Part shown: one piece after another, positions 19,154 through 30,776 of the stretch
How positions within the stretch are numbered: position 1 is the stretch's first letter
Layout of the letters: each line of letters begins with the position of its first letter
NCBI GenBank assembly: GCA_033782935.1
Contig: JAWQEG010002462.1
Location: 148,501-212,500 of the forward strand
Direction of reading: 5' to 3'
Source: Petrolisthes cinctipes
Taxonomy: Eukaryota > Arthropoda > Malacostraca > Decapoda > Porcellanidae
Length of the DNA: 64,000 bases
Translations under genes and position numbers: made by a program
Notes under the pieces: generated by a model
Told to the model about the DNA's origin: nothing
The model's database searches: none
Seen by the model: only the letters and a program-made list of their open reading frames with translations

Positions 19154-22100
19154 CTAAACGCAACAGGAGTCTCGAAAGGTAAGTCTGGTTTCCATATTTG
19201 TCCTGGAATGGTTAACGGGATATCTGTTGAAGTCTTTCGAGATAATGGGTCATCGGGGTGTTGTGTCGCTGATGGTTTAGTTGCTTCTAATGATTTTACA
19301 GGGGAGCAGGTAACTATCACTATGATTGATGGTACCAGGAGGCTCTATCCTCTTGCTAAAGTTGCAGTGGAGAGTCCATTCTATACAGGCCAGGTAATTG
19401 CAGCAGTCATGCAAAATCCTGTGTCAGATTTGGTAATAGGAAATATACCAGGGGTTAAGAATGCGTGTTCAGTGGAAATTTCCACACAGACTGGTGCAGC
19501 TGCTGTAACCAGGGGTATGGCGCATGCAAAGAAAACGGTTGTTCCACTTCAAGTGACAACTGCCGCCGACCTCGTCAATTGCGAGGATGTAATTGCAGAG
19601 CAAGCAAGTGACCCTTCATTGGCACTTGTTCGCAAGCAGGCACTTGAGGGTGACAGTAGAGATCGACATGGTATTGTAACCAGTTACGTCAGGAGGAGAA
19701 ACAGGTTTTACCGACGTACAGTAAACCCCGATGGGGAAGAGAGGGTTCAGTTTCTCGTACCAGAGAAATACCGACAGGCTGTGTTCAACCTGGGTCATCA
19801 TTCTATATTAGGGGGTCATATGGGGATGAGGAAAACAATTGATAGGATTCAGTCTCATTTCTATTGGCCAGGTATGGGGAGAGAGATAGGGAGATTGTTG
19901 AGGTCATGTGACGTTTGTCAGAAAACGTGTGACAGGGGTCGGGTGAAGCCCGCACCTCTCAAACCACTACCGCTAATCTCAGAATCATTTGAGAGAGTAG
20001 CGGTTGATATTGTTGGACCGATTATTCCGAGGGCTACGGACGGTGCCAAGTATATTCTTACCTGTGTGGATTTCGCGACCAGATGGCCTGAAGCAGTGCC
20101 TCTGCGTGATATTGAAGCCACTACAGTGGCTGAAGCCTTGTTGGATATATTCTGTCGTGTCGGCATACCAAAGCAGGTATTGTCCGATCGAGGCAGTCAA
20201 TTTACCTCCGCGATGATGGAGGAATTGTGGAGATTACTCTCAGTTAAAGGGTTGAGGACAACACCTTATCATCCAATGTGTAATGGGTTGTGTGAGAGGT
20301 TTAATGGTACTCTCAAGAAAATGTTGAGGAGGATGGCAGTAGAACAACCTAGGGAGTGGTCCAGGTATATCTCGCCACTACTGTTCGCGTATCGCGAAGC
20401 ACCTCAGGCATCGTTGCAATTTAGTCCATTCGAGTTAGTGTATGGTAAACCTGCTCGAGGACCACTTCAGGTTCTACGTGAACTTTGGGACGATGAGGAA
20501 TCGGATCCCGTGGTGAAAACCACTTATTCTTATGTAATTGATTTGGCAGAACGATTACAGCAAACCTGCGAGATTGCAAAGCAGGAGTTATCTAAAGCAA
20601 AGGAGATTCAGAAGTCCTACTATGATAGGAAAACTAAGCTCCGAACGCTACAGGTAGGGGGGAAGTGTCTCGTTCTGTTACCAACAGCACATAATAAGTT
20701 GTTGGCTCAGTGGAAGGGTCCCTTTGAAGTAGTCAAGAAGGTGAATGACCTTAACTACATAGTTAAAATCAAAGGTGAAGCCAAGCGGTTCCATATTAAT
20801 ATGCTTAAGGAATATTACACCACCCAACAGGGGTGTACTTCTATTGTTACCACATTTGGGGCAGGCTGTTGTAACATCACCTCAGAACAGAGTGAAGTGT
20901 TAAGTCTAGTCCGTGGTCATTTTTCCCCAGCAGTAGACATGGTTAGCGCTGCTGTGGTAATCCCCGAGGGTGACGAGGGATATACTCCCCAGACGGCTGA
21001 AGCTCGTCAAGGTGAGACAGTGGCTGAGGTCTCCGTTTCGGAGAATTTAAGACCAGACCAGCTTGCAAGAGTCAATGCGGTACTGGCAAAATATTCACGT
21101 GTGTTCTCTGACAGGCCTGCTGTTGCTAACGTAGCCTGTCATGAGATACAGCTTACGAGCGACACACCAGTGAGGGTGAAACCATATCCTATTCCTGTAC
21201 GGCTGATTGATACAGTACGTAAGGAAATTAATGACATGGAAGCAGCTGGTATTATTGAAAGGTCGGACTCGTCTTATTCCAGCCCTATTGTTGTGGTTCG
21301 GAAGAAGGACGGTGGTGTACGCATTTGTGGGGATTACCGGCGTGTCAACGCTGTCACTAGGGTCGATGCAGAACCCATGTGTGATCAGCAAGAGATTTTT
21401 GCTAGGATTAGCAATTCTCAGGTGTTTTCTAAGATGGATTTGGCTAAGGGTTTCTTTCAGATACCACTGGAGAAACGAAGTCGTCTCCTCACGGCTATAT
21501 CCACGCCAAATGGGCTGTATCATTTCAAGGTACTACCTTTTGGTCTCACTAATTCTCCCGCCGTGTTTAATCGTGTCATGCGTCAAGTATTACATGGCAT
21601 TAAAGGGGTTGAAGCTTTTGTTGACGATGTTCTCGTGCACTCAACCACGTTTGAGGAGCACATTGTGATATTGCAAGCTGTCTTGCAACGACTGCAGGAA
21701 TATAACATGACAGTCAAACCATCTAAGTGTGAATTGTTTCAGAAGGAGGTACAATTTTTGGGTCACACTGTAGGTGGGGGACGTTGTGGGTGCCAGAATG
21801 ACAAGATAAAGAAAATTAAGGATGCGTCACGACCCGTTACAAAGAAACAGGTGCGTTCATTCTTGGGTCTTACAGGTTATTACCGTAAGTTTATCCCAAA
21901 CTTTTCTGTCATTGCACATCCACTTAGTGAGCTCTTAAGGAAGAATGCTCCTAATAAAATCTCATGGGGGTCAGAACAAGAAGAAGCATTCGTTTCACTT
22001 AAGAATCTTCTTTGCAAGGAACCAATCTTGCAGTTGCCTGACAACCAACGGCCATTTATACTTAGGACTGATGCTTCTCAGTATGGTCTTGGTGCAGTCC

Positions 22101-22438
22101 TATTCCAGGAGAAGGATGGGGAAATATTCCCTGTTGCATATCACAGTCGTAAACTGAAGTCTGCTGAAGAAAATTACAGTACAGTGGAAAAGGAACTTCT
22201 GGCAGTAGTAGAAGGTATTAAGAAATACTACTACTATCTGTATGGTGATAATTTTGTGTTAGAAACCGATCATATGCCTCTGGAGAGTTTGCGTACATCC
22301 AAGAACGCCAACGCACGACTTATGCGCTGGGCCCTCTATCTGCAACAGTTCAACTTCACTGTGCGATACATAAAGGGAAGTGCTAATGTCGGGGCGGACC
22401 TTATGTCACGATTGCTTGAAGGAGAGTTAACCGAGTAA
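19154..22438 (+). CDS. Pol polyprotein of array unit 2: protease-integrase-RT-RNase H
   Basis: In frame with gag across one UGA (19151-19153); first ATG at 19208. It has the same domain order and catalytic residues as unit 1 and differs visibly only by I314. With an intact gag, LTRs and PBS, this unit has no visible disabling mutation. Products would process the particle, copy its RNA and insert the cDNA. Confidence 0.93.
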   Translation, partial: LNATGVSKGKSGFHICPGMVNGISVEVFRDNGSSGCCVADGLVASNDFTGEQVTITMIDGTRRLYPLAKVAVESPFYTGQVIAAVMQNPVSDLVIGNIPGVKNACSVEISTQTGAAAVTRGMAHAKKTVVPLQVTTAADLVNCEDVIAEQASDPSLALVRKQALEGDSRDRHGIVTSYVRRRNRFYRRTVNPDGEERVQFLVPEKYRQAVFNLGHHSILGGHMGMRKTIDRIQSHFYWPGMGREIGRLLRSCDVCQKTCDRGRVKPAPLKPLPLISESFERVAVDIVGPIIPRATDGAKYILTCVDFATRWPEAVPLRDIEATTVAEALLDIFCRVGIPKQVLSDRGSQFTSAMMEELWRLLSVKGLRTTPYHPMCNGLCERFNGTLKKMLRRMAVEQPREWSRYISPLLFAYREAPQASLQFSPFELVYGKPARGPLQVLRELWDDEESDPVVKTTYSYVIDLAERLQQTCEIAKQELSKAKEIQKSYYDRKTKLRTLQVGGKCLVLLPTAHNKLLAQWKGPFEVVKKVNDLNYIVKIKGEAKRFHINMLKEYYTTQQGCTSIVTTFGAGCCNITSEQSEVLSLVRGHFSPAVDMVSAAVVIPEGDEGYTPQTAEARQGETVAEVSVSENLRPDQLARVNAVLAKYSRVFSDRPAVANVACHEIQLTSDTPVRVKPYPIPVRLIDTVRKEINDMEAAGIIERSDSSYSSPIVVVRKKDGGVRICGDYRRVNAVTRVDAEPMCDQQEIFARISNSQVFSKMDLAKGFFQIPLEKRSRLLTAISTPNGLYHFKVLPFGLTNSPAVFNRVMRQVLHGIKGVEAFVDDVLVHSTTFEEHIVILQAVLQRLQEYNMTVKPSKCELFQKEVQFLGHTVGGGRCGCQNDKIKKIKDASRPVTKKQVRSFLGLTGYYRKFIPNFSVIAHPLSELLRKNAPNKISWGSEQEEAFVSLKNLLCKEPILQLPDNQRPFILRTDASQYGLGAVLFQEKDGEIFPVAYHSRKLKSAEENYSTVEKELLAVVEGIKKYYYYLYGDNFVLETDHMPLESLRTSKNANARLMRWALYLQQFNFTVRYIKGSANVGADLMSRLLEGELTE

Positions 22439-23133
22439 ATATTCATGCGAAGATCGACCGGCAGAAGTATCCTCCGGGTCGAATTGCTCGTAAATTGTTA
22501 CCTCTCCGAGCGCAACGAGCACGAGTCTTATGCGACTCAGATCAAGGGGGTTCCTAGGGTGTTGGGAAAAATCCGATGTTATATGTATTGTATTTTGTGC
22601 AACTTATCCAAGACACGGATTCTAGCGGTTTACTCTGATCCAAGGCTCGGATAATTTACTAACAATATATTGCCTTCCAGAATTATTATTGCAGTATTTT
22701 GTGTAACCTTATCCAAGACACAGATTCTAGCGGTTTACTCTGATCCAAGGCTCGGATAATTCACTAATATATATATTGCCTTCCAGAGATATTGTTGCAT
22801 TTCCTACATATTATGTAACAAATACACAATGCATTACATACACCACACTTATATATTGCTTAAATGTGTACAAATTGTACTGAGCAGAAATTACCAGGTA
22901 CATTCATTCTTGTCTCGGAGTTTCTTCCTAAGATTGAAAAGCTAAAGTAACTGTTGGGAGTTTTCCACTCATTGGCAAAAATGAACACGTAACTGGTGAT
23001 AGTAATTGACACATACAAGAATAAGTGAAGTGTGGATGAATTGTTATTGTAAAGTTATACATGTAAGGGCGTCGTTACCACTTCACGAATCTATTAAACA
23101 TTGCATAGAGCAATGTCTCTTTGTGTGGGCGAA
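22439..23133 (+). other. 3' noncoding region of unit 2
   Basis: Same as 15993-16687. The paired motif lies at 22604-22654 and 22709-22759. Nothing coding. Confidence 0.7.
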
Positions 23134-24341
23134 TGTCACGAGTCAGACATAATACTCGTGACGTAATTTGAATTACAGAGAGTTGGAAAATTCCATACTG
23201 GTGTCAATATAGAATGTTCTAGAGAAGGTTCTGGAATATTCCATTCATGAGACAAAGGAGACAGGAGTGGGTTAAGTTGGGGGTGCAGCTAGTTAATCCG
23301 CAGGTACCGGATTAGTAGCCAAATTTAGAAAGGGTCAAAAAGGTCATGGTTCAACTGAATTTGCCACATTCAGTCATATAGGTGTTCGTACATTAATTAC
23401 AATTTGTATTAATAATTATGCTACCTGGGTAACTTATGGTATTGTAAATGATCGTGAAGTGGAGGGGAATTATCGGGAATTATTAGCACGCCATAGGTAA
23501 ATTGCAATTGCATGTATAACTCAGGAATAAGTGGGTACAATGTAAATCGTAGCCAGTTAGGAAAAACGAACAAAGATAGGAGGAGGAGTCAGTAGAAATT
23601 TTGAAATTTCAGCCTCCAGTCAAGAGGAAGAATTGGGGTCAGTTGGAACAGGACACACTCGAAGGGAACACACTCGTATCGTCAGCTTCCCTTACCTAGA
23701 TCAATCCTCCACGTGTGCAGTGGGGAGTGATCAACGTAAACGCCGAATTCGTTGTATATTACGCGATTCACAAGGCTTTACAGTTGTATACTGACTAGTT
23801 GCATTGACGCTGGTTCAGTAATTGAATTAGGTGAGGGGGGAGCTGGATCTTTGAAGAAAATTACGAGTGTGTTGTGAGACTCTAAGTGTGAGACATTAGA
23901 AAAATATTCCAACTTGCGTAACAATTGATAGAATTACTACAGTGTTAACGTAAGCTAGACTATCGTCACGCGAGCGAGAGCGAGAGGTAGTGAGAGCGAG
24001 TAGCTAGTTAGCGTTGCGTGAGTGTGAGCGTGTGTGTGTGTGTGAAATTAAATTATTCATGTTGGCATACTGGAGTTGAATAAATATAGAAAATTGCAAT
24101 TGGTTGTTTAAATGCACCAGTAGATTTGTTATCTATATAAATACATATATATCGGGAAGAACCCCCTTAACATAAATTATTATTATGTGCGTGGTGCTTG
24201 AGGCCTAAAACGGGGAATTAATCCCCGACTTTTTGTTCTTCGCTGCAGCCAACCAACGAGATCATAAATTAACCGGGCAAGGTAAGTTGTAATTGTCATA
24301 TTATAAATTACATTATCTATCATTCTCACATCACCGTCACA
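23134..24341 (+). repeat. LTR3 of the array (shared by units 2 and 3)
   Basis: 1208 bp, identical to LTR2 by eye. Heat-shock-like cluster at 23186-23241. Confidence 0.95.
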
Positions 24342-24471
24342 TATTTGGCGCCCAAACGTGGGGCCTGATTCGTTGTAGTAACTCCAGTCACACACGCGCA
24401 CACTTTCACGAGTAGATAGTCATAACTGTCCAGAAATTAAGGCAACAGAAACGATAGAAAATAAATTAAAA

Positions 24472-25599
24472 ATGTCTACCGTACAAGAATTATTGGGAGA
24501 GGCTCAACTATTGGGAATTGAAGATAAGGCCGAACTTCAAGTATACGTGAGGGGCCGCCAAGAAGAAGAAAGGCTTGAAAGGGCGGCCATAAGAGAAAAT
24601 GAAAGGGAACAGAGAGAGCAAGAAAAATTGAAATGGGAACATGAAAAGGAAGTATTGGAACTGCAAGTACGTGCGAGTGAAAGTCAAAGTGCGAGTGGAA
24701 GTAATGTCGCAAGCTCAACCACCGTGACCCCAAGGTTACAACTGTCAAAATACGTAGAGGGAGACGATATCGAGCTGTTTATTGAGCGATTCGAAATGGT
24801 TGCAGACACTTATAGATTAGATGATGATATAAAGAAGCTCGAGTTTATTAATTTATTCGATGGAAAAGCACTTAGTATTCTCCACCGACTCGACAGTACC
24901 GCCAGAGACTATGAGAACATGAAAAAGGCTTTATTACAGGCGTATGGGTTGACGGTCGATGACGCTAGGAATCAGTTCTGGCGTGCATCCTTACAGGATA
25001 AGGAGACTGTTGCACAGTTTAGTGCACGTCTGACCAGTTACCTGGATCAGTGGTTAGATAAGGCCGAAACACCTAAGACTTTGGAGGGGGTAAAAGACTT
25101 GTTGCTGCGTACACAGCTGGAGAAGTCTTGCCCTCCAGAATTGTCGGCTCAGCTGAAAACCAACAAGGTGAAAACGTTGCAAACGATGGTGGATATGTCC
25201 GACGCTCATTTTACCGCGTATGGTTACCATACGCGGATTCAGTATAATAAGAAAATTAATCAGTCGAATAAGCCTTCTCAGAACTCTGCTGTTTCATATA
25301 ACCAGTCGAGTAAAAATCAGTCACAGCAGCAGAGTCAAATTGTTCGTCTGCAACCTAAACCTCATTTTAATCATACCCAGAAACAAGGTAATAATAATCA
25401 CTATTCGCAGCAGTCCAATCAGTACCGTTACCAAGGAAAAAGTAACTGGAAAAATAGTAATAACCACGGTGGAAATAAAGGTTATTATCAGCGATCGGCA
25501 GCTGCAACACAGGGTGAACCACAGTATTCACCTGTGGCGGTTCAACCTAGTGTAGAACCACGAGTGCCTCAGTCGGTTCACGAACCTCATCAATTGTGA
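24472..25599 (+). CDS. Gag of array unit 3 (SCAN-like capsid)
   Basis: 375 codons, identical by eye to unit 2: coiled coil, SCAN-like capsid region and Asn/Gln-rich tail without a zinc knuckle. Ends in UGA-CUA at 25597. Confidence 0.88.
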   Translation: MSTVQELLGEAQLLGIEDKAELQVYVRGRQEEERLERAAIRENEREQREQEKLKWEHEKEVLELQVRASESQSASGSNVASSTTVTPRLQLSKYVEGDDIELFIERFEMVADTYRLDDDIKKLEFINLFDGKALSILHRLDSTARDYENMKKALLQAYGLTVDDARNQFWRASLQDKETVAQFSARLTSYLDQWLDKAETPKTLEGVKDLLLRTQLEKSCPPELSAQLKTNKVKTLQTMVDMSDAHFTAYGYHTRIQYNKKINQSNKPSQNSAVSYNQSSKNQSQQQSQIVRLQPKPHFNHTQKQGNNNHYSQQSNQYRYQGKSNWKNSNNHGGNKGYYQRSAAATQGEPQYSPVAVQPSVEPRVPQSVHEPHQL

Positions 25600-28500
25600 C
25601 TAAACGCAACAGGAGTCTCGAAAGGTAAGTCTGGTTTCCATATTTGTCCTGGAATGGTTAACGGGATATCTGTTGAAGTCTTTCGAGATAATGGGTCATC
25701 GGGGTGTTGTGTCGCTGATGGTTTAGTTGCTTCTAATGATTTTACAGGGGAGCAGGTAACTATCACTATGATTGATGGTACCAGGAGGCTCTATCCTCTT
25801 GCTAAAGTTGCAGTGGAGAGTCCATTCTATACAGGCCAGGTAATTGCAGCAGTCATGCAAAATCCTGTGTCAGATTTGGTAATAGGAAATATACCAGGGG
25901 TTAAGAATGCGTGTTCAGTGGAAATTTCCACACAGACTGGTGCAGCTGCTGTAACCAGGGGTATGGCGCATGCAAAGAAAACGGTTGTTCCACTTCAAGT
26001 GACAACTGCCGCCGACCTCGTCAATTGCGAGGATGTAATTGCAGAGCAAGCAAGTGACCCTTCATTGGCACTTGTTCGCAAGCAGGCACTTGAGGGTGAC
26101 AGTAGAGATCGACATGGTATTGTAACCAGTTACGTCAGGAGGAGAAACAGGTTTTACCGACGTACAGTAAACCCCGATGGGGAAGAGAGGGTTCAGTTTC
26201 TCGTACCAGAGAAATACCGACAGGCTGTGTTCAACCTGGGTCATCATTCTATATTAGGGGGTCATATGGGGATGAGGAAAACAATTGATAGGATTCAGTC
26301 TCATTTCTATTGGCCAGGTATGGGGAGAGAGATAGGGAGATTGTTGAGGTCATGTGACGTTTGTCAGAAAACGTGTGACAGGGGTCGGGTGAAGCCCGCA
26401 CCTCTCAAACCACTACCGCTAATCTCAGAATCATTTGAGAGAGTAGCGGTTGATATTGTTGGACCGATTATTCCGAGGGCTACGGACGGTGCCAAGTATA
26501 TTCTTACCTGTGTGGATTTCGCGACCAGATGGCCTGAAGCAGTGCCTCTGCGTGATATTGAAGCCACTACAGTGGCTGAAGCCTTGTTGGATATATTCTG
26601 TCGTGTCGGCATACCAAAGCAGGTATTGTCCGATCGAGGCAGTCAATTTACCTCCGCGATGATGGAGGAATTGTGGAGATTACTCTCAGTTAAAGGGTTG
26701 AGGACAACACCTTATCATCCAATGTGTAATGGGTTGTGTGAGAGGTTTAATGGTACTCTCAAGAAAATGTTGAGGAGGATGGCAGTAGAACAACCTAGGG
26801 AGTGGTCCAGGTATATCTCGCCACTACTGTTCGCGTATCGCGAAGCACCTCAGGCATCGTTGCAATTTAGTCCATTCGAGTTAGTGTATGGTAAACCTGC
26901 TCGAGGACCACTTCAGGTTCTACGTGAACTTTGGGACGATGAGGAATCGGATCCCGTGGTGAAAACCACTTATTCTTATGTAATTGATTTGGCAGAACGA
27001 TTACAGCAAACCTGCGAGATTGCAAAGCAGGAGTTATCTAAAGCAAAGGAGATTCAGAAGTCCTACTATGATAGGAAAACTAAGCTCCGAACGCTACAGG
27101 TAGGGGGGAAGTGTCTCGTTCTGTTACCAACAGCACATAATAAGTTGTTGGCTCAGTGGAAGGGTCCCTTTGAAGTAGTCAAGAAGGTGAATGACCTTAA
27201 CTACATAGTTAAAATCAAAGGTGAAGCCAAGCGGTTCCATATTAATATGCTTAAGGAATATTACACCACCCAACAGGGGTGTACTTCTATTGTTACCACA
27301 TTTGGGGCAGGCTGTTGTAACATCACCTCAGAACAGAGTGAAGTGTTAAGTCTAGTCCGTGGTCATTTTTCCCCAGCAGTAGACATGGTTAGCGCTGCTG
27401 TGGTAATCCCCGAGGGTGACGAGGGATATACTCCCCAGACGGCTGAAGCTCGTCAAGGTGAGACAGTGGCTGAGGTCTCCGTTTCGGAGAATTTAAGACC
27501 AGACCAGCTTGCAAGAGTCAATGCGGTACTGGCAAAATATTCACGTGTGTTCTCTGACAGGCCTGCTGTTGCTAACGTAGCCTGTCATGAGATACAGCTT
27601 ACGAGCGACACACCAGTGAGGGTGAAACCATATCCTATTCCTGTACGGCTGATTGATACAGTACGTAAGGAAATTAATGACATGGAAGCAGCTGGTATTA
27701 TTGAAAGGTCGGACTCGTCTTATTCCAGCCCTATTGTTGTGGTTCGGAAGAAGGACGGTGGTGTACGCATTTGTGGGGATTACCGGCGTGTCAACGCTGT
27801 CACTAGGGTCGATGCAGAACCCATGTGTGATCAGCAAGAGATTTTTGCTAGGATTAGCAATTCTCAGGTGTTTTCTAAGATGGATTTGGCTAAGGGTTTC
27901 TTTCAGATACCACTGGAGAAACGAAGTCGTCTCCTCACGGCTATATCCACGCCAAATGGGCTGTATCATTTCAAGGTACTACCTTTTGGTCTCACTAATT
28001 CTCCCGCCGTGTTTAATCGTGTCATGCGTCAAGTATTACATGGCATTAAAGGGGTTGAAGCTTTTGTTGACGATGTTCTCGTGCACTCAACCACGTTTGA
28101 GGAGCACATTGTGATATTGCAAGCTGTCTTGCAACGACTGCAGGAATATAACATGACAGTCAAACCATCTAAGTGTGAATTGTTTCAGAAGGAGGTACAA
28201 TTTTTGGGTCACACTGTAGGTGGGGGACGTTGTGGGTGCCAGAATGACAAGATAAAGAAAATTAAGGATGCGTCACGACCCGTTACAAAGAAACAGGTGC
28301 GTTCATTCTTGGGTCTTACAGGTTATTACCGTAAGTTTATCCCAAACTTTTCTGTCATTGCACATCCACTTAGTGAGCTCTTAAGGAAGAATGCTCCTAA
28401 TAAAATCTCATGGGGGTCAGAACAAGAAGAAGCATTCGTTTCACTTAAGAATCTTCTTTGCAAGGAACCAATCTTGCAGTTGCCTGACAACCAACGGCCA

Positions 28501-28884
28501 TTTATACTTAGGACTGATGCTTCTCAGTATGGTCTTGGTGCAGTCCTATTCCAGGAGAAGGATGGGGAAATATTCCCTGTTGCATATCACAGTCGTAAAC
28601 TGAAGTCTGCTGAAGAAAATTACAGTACAGTGGAAAAGGAACTTCTGGCAGTAGTAGAAGGTATTAAGAAATACTACTACTATCTGTATGGTGATAATTT
28701 TGTGTTAGAAACCGATCATATGCCTCTGGAGAGTTTGCGTACATCCAAGAACGCCAACGCACGACTTATGCGCTGGGCCCTCTATCTGCAACAGTTCAAC
28801 TTCACTGTGCGATACATAAAGGGAAGTGCTAATGTCGGGGCGGACCTTATGTCACGATTGCTTGAAGGAGAGTTAACCGAGTAA
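25600..28884 (+). CDS. Pol polyprotein of array unit 3: protease-integrase-RT-RNase H
   Basis: Open from the gag UGA; first ATG at 25654. Identical by eye to unit 2 pol, with all integrase, RT and RNase H catalytic residues present and the atypical DNG protease triplet. Its 3' LTR (LTR4) has a 16-bp deletion that does not touch the TATA box or the heat-shock-like cluster. Confidence 0.93.
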   Translation, partial: LNATGVSKGKSGFHICPGMVNGISVEVFRDNGSSGCCVADGLVASNDFTGEQVTITMIDGTRRLYPLAKVAVESPFYTGQVIAAVMQNPVSDLVIGNIPGVKNACSVEISTQTGAAAVTRGMAHAKKTVVPLQVTTAADLVNCEDVIAEQASDPSLALVRKQALEGDSRDRHGIVTSYVRRRNRFYRRTVNPDGEERVQFLVPEKYRQAVFNLGHHSILGGHMGMRKTIDRIQSHFYWPGMGREIGRLLRSCDVCQKTCDRGRVKPAPLKPLPLISESFERVAVDIVGPIIPRATDGAKYILTCVDFATRWPEAVPLRDIEATTVAEALLDIFCRVGIPKQVLSDRGSQFTSAMMEELWRLLSVKGLRTTPYHPMCNGLCERFNGTLKKMLRRMAVEQPREWSRYISPLLFAYREAPQASLQFSPFELVYGKPARGPLQVLRELWDDEESDPVVKTTYSYVIDLAERLQQTCEIAKQELSKAKEIQKSYYDRKTKLRTLQVGGKCLVLLPTAHNKLLAQWKGPFEVVKKVNDLNYIVKIKGEAKRFHINMLKEYYTTQQGCTSIVTTFGAGCCNITSEQSEVLSLVRGHFSPAVDMVSAAVVIPEGDEGYTPQTAEARQGETVAEVSVSENLRPDQLARVNAVLAKYSRVFSDRPAVANVACHEIQLTSDTPVRVKPYPIPVRLIDTVRKEINDMEAAGIIERSDSSYSSPIVVVRKKDGGVRICGDYRRVNAVTRVDAEPMCDQQEIFARISNSQVFSKMDLAKGFFQIPLEKRSRLLTAISTPNGLYHFKVLPFGLTNSPAVFNRVMRQVLHGIKGVEAFVDDVLVHSTTFEEHIVILQAVLQRLQEYNMTVKPSKCELFQKEVQFLGHTVGGGRCGCQNDKIKKIKDASRPVTKKQVRSFLGLTGYYRKFIPNFSVIAHPLSELLRKNAPNKISWGSEQEEAFVSLKNLLCKEPILQLPDNQRPFILRTDASQYGLGAVLFQEKDGEIFPVAYHSRKLKSAEENYSTVEKELLAVVEGIKKYYYYLYGDNFVLETDHMPLESLRTSKNANARLMRWALYLQQFNFTVRYIKGSANVGADLMSRLLEGELTE

Positions 28885-29579
28885 ATATTCATGCGAAGAT
28901 CGACCGGCAGAAGTATCCTCCGGGTCGAATTGCTCGTAAATTGTTACCTCTCCGAGCGCAACGAGCACGAGTCTTATGCGACTCAGATCAAGGGGGTTCC
29001 TAGGGTGTTGGGAAAAATCCGATGTTATATGTATTGTATTTTGTGCAACTTATCCAAGACACGGATTCTAGCGGTTTACTCTGATCCAAGGCTCGGATAA
29101 TTTACTAACAATATATTGCCTTCCAGAATTATTATTGCAGTATTTTGTGTAACCTTATCCAAGACACAGATTCTAGCGGTTTACTCTGATCCAAGGCTCG
29201 GATAATTCACTAATATATATATTGCCTTCCAGAGATATTGTTGCATTTCCTACATATTATGTAACAAATACACAATGCATTACATACACCACACTTATAT
29301 ATTGCTTAAATGTGTACAAATTGTACTGAGCAGAAATTACCAGGTACATTCATTCTTGTCTCGGAGTTTCTTCCTAAGATTGAAAAGCTAAAGTAACTGT
29401 TGGGAGTTTTCCACTCATTGGCAAAAATGAACACGTAACTGGTGATAGTAATTGACACATACAAGAATAAGTGAAGTGTGGATGAATTGTTATTGTAAAG
29501 TTATACATGTAAGGGCGTCGTTACCACTTCACGAATCTATTAAACATTGCATAGAGCAATGTCTCTTTGTGTGGGCGAA
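28885..29579 (+). other. 3' noncoding region of unit 3
   Basis: Same as the two earlier units. The paired motif lies at 29050-29100 and 29155-29205. Confidence 0.7.
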
Positions 29580-30771
29580 TGTCACGAGTCAGACATAATA
29601 CTCGTGACGTAATTTGAATTACAGAGAGTTGGAAAATTCCATACTGGTGTCAATATAGAATGTTCTAGAGAAGGTTCTGGAATATTCCATTCATGAGACA
29701 AAGGAGACAGGAGTGGGTTAAGTTGGGGGTGCAGCTAGTTAATCCGCAGGTACCGGATTAGTAGCCAAATTTAGAAAGGGTCAAAAAGGTCATGGTTCAA
29801 CTGAATTTGCCACATTCAGTCATATAGGTGTTCGTACATTAATTACAATTTGTATTAATAATTATGCTACCTGGGTAACTTATGGTATTGTAAATGATCG
29901 TGAAGTGGAGGGGAATTATCGGGAATTATTAGCACGCCATAGGTAAATTGCAATTGCATGTATAACTCAGGAATAAGTGGGTACAATGTAAATCGTAGCC
30001 AGTTAGGAAAAACGAACAAAGATAGGAGGAGGAGTCAGTAGAAATTTTGAAATTTCAGCCTCCAGTCAAGAGGAAGAATTGGGGTCAGTTGGAACAGGAC
30101 ACACTCGAAGGGAACACACTCGTATCGTCAGCTTCCCTTACCTAGATCAATCCTCCACGTGTGCAGTGGGGAGTGATCAACGTAAACGCCGAATTCGTTG
30201 TATATTACGCGATTCACAAGGCTTTACAGTTGTATACTGACTAGTTGCATTGACGCTGGTTCAGTAATTGAATTAGGTGAGGGGGGAGCTGGATCTTTGA
30301 AGAAAATTACGAGTGTGTTGTGAGACTCTAAGTGTGAGACATTAGAAAAATATTCCAACTTGCGTAACAATTGATAGAATTACTACAGTGTTAACGTAAG
30401 CTAGACTATCGTCACGCGAGCGAGAGCGAGTAGCTAGTTAGCGTTGCGTGAGTGTGAGCGTGTGTGTGTGTGTGAAATTAAATTATTCATGTTGGCATAC
30501 TGGAGTTGAATAAATATAGAAAATTGCAATTGGTTGTTTAAATGCACCAGTAGATTTGTTATCTATATAAATACATATATATCGGGAAGAACCCCCTTAA
30601 CATAAATTATTATTATGTGCGTGGTGCTTGAGGCCTAAAACGGGGAATTAATCCCCGACTTTTTGTTCTTCGCTGCAGCCAACCAACGAGATCATAAATT
30701 AACCGGGCAAGGTAAGTTGTAATTGTCATATTATAAATTACATTATCTATCATTCTCACATCACCGTCACA
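29580..30771 (+). repeat. LTR4, 3' end of the array
   Basis: 1192 bp: the LTR2 sequence minus 16 bp (agaggtagtgagagcg) near 30430. It is followed directly by ccgtg, the same five bases that precede LTR1, and then by CsRn1-like integrase sequence. This fixes the array boundary. Confidence 0.95.
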
Positions 30772-30776
30772 CCGTG

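Larger units (their letters stand above)
10242..30771 (+). mobile_element. Tandem array of a Gmr1-like Ty3/gypsy element: four LTRs, three internal regions
   Basis: Units start at 10242, 16688 and 23134, exactly 6446 bp apart, and a final LTR starts at 29580. Neighbouring units share one LTR, the product expected from LTR-LTR recombination. The target duplication ccgtg flanks the whole array (10237-10241 and 30772-30776) and is absent between units. Units 2 and 3 look identical by eye. Unit 1 differs by a G at 13701, a nonsense A in gag (12208) and an LTR substitution (A at 10641). LTR4 has a 16-bp deletion. No env-like frame is present. Confidence 0.93.
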
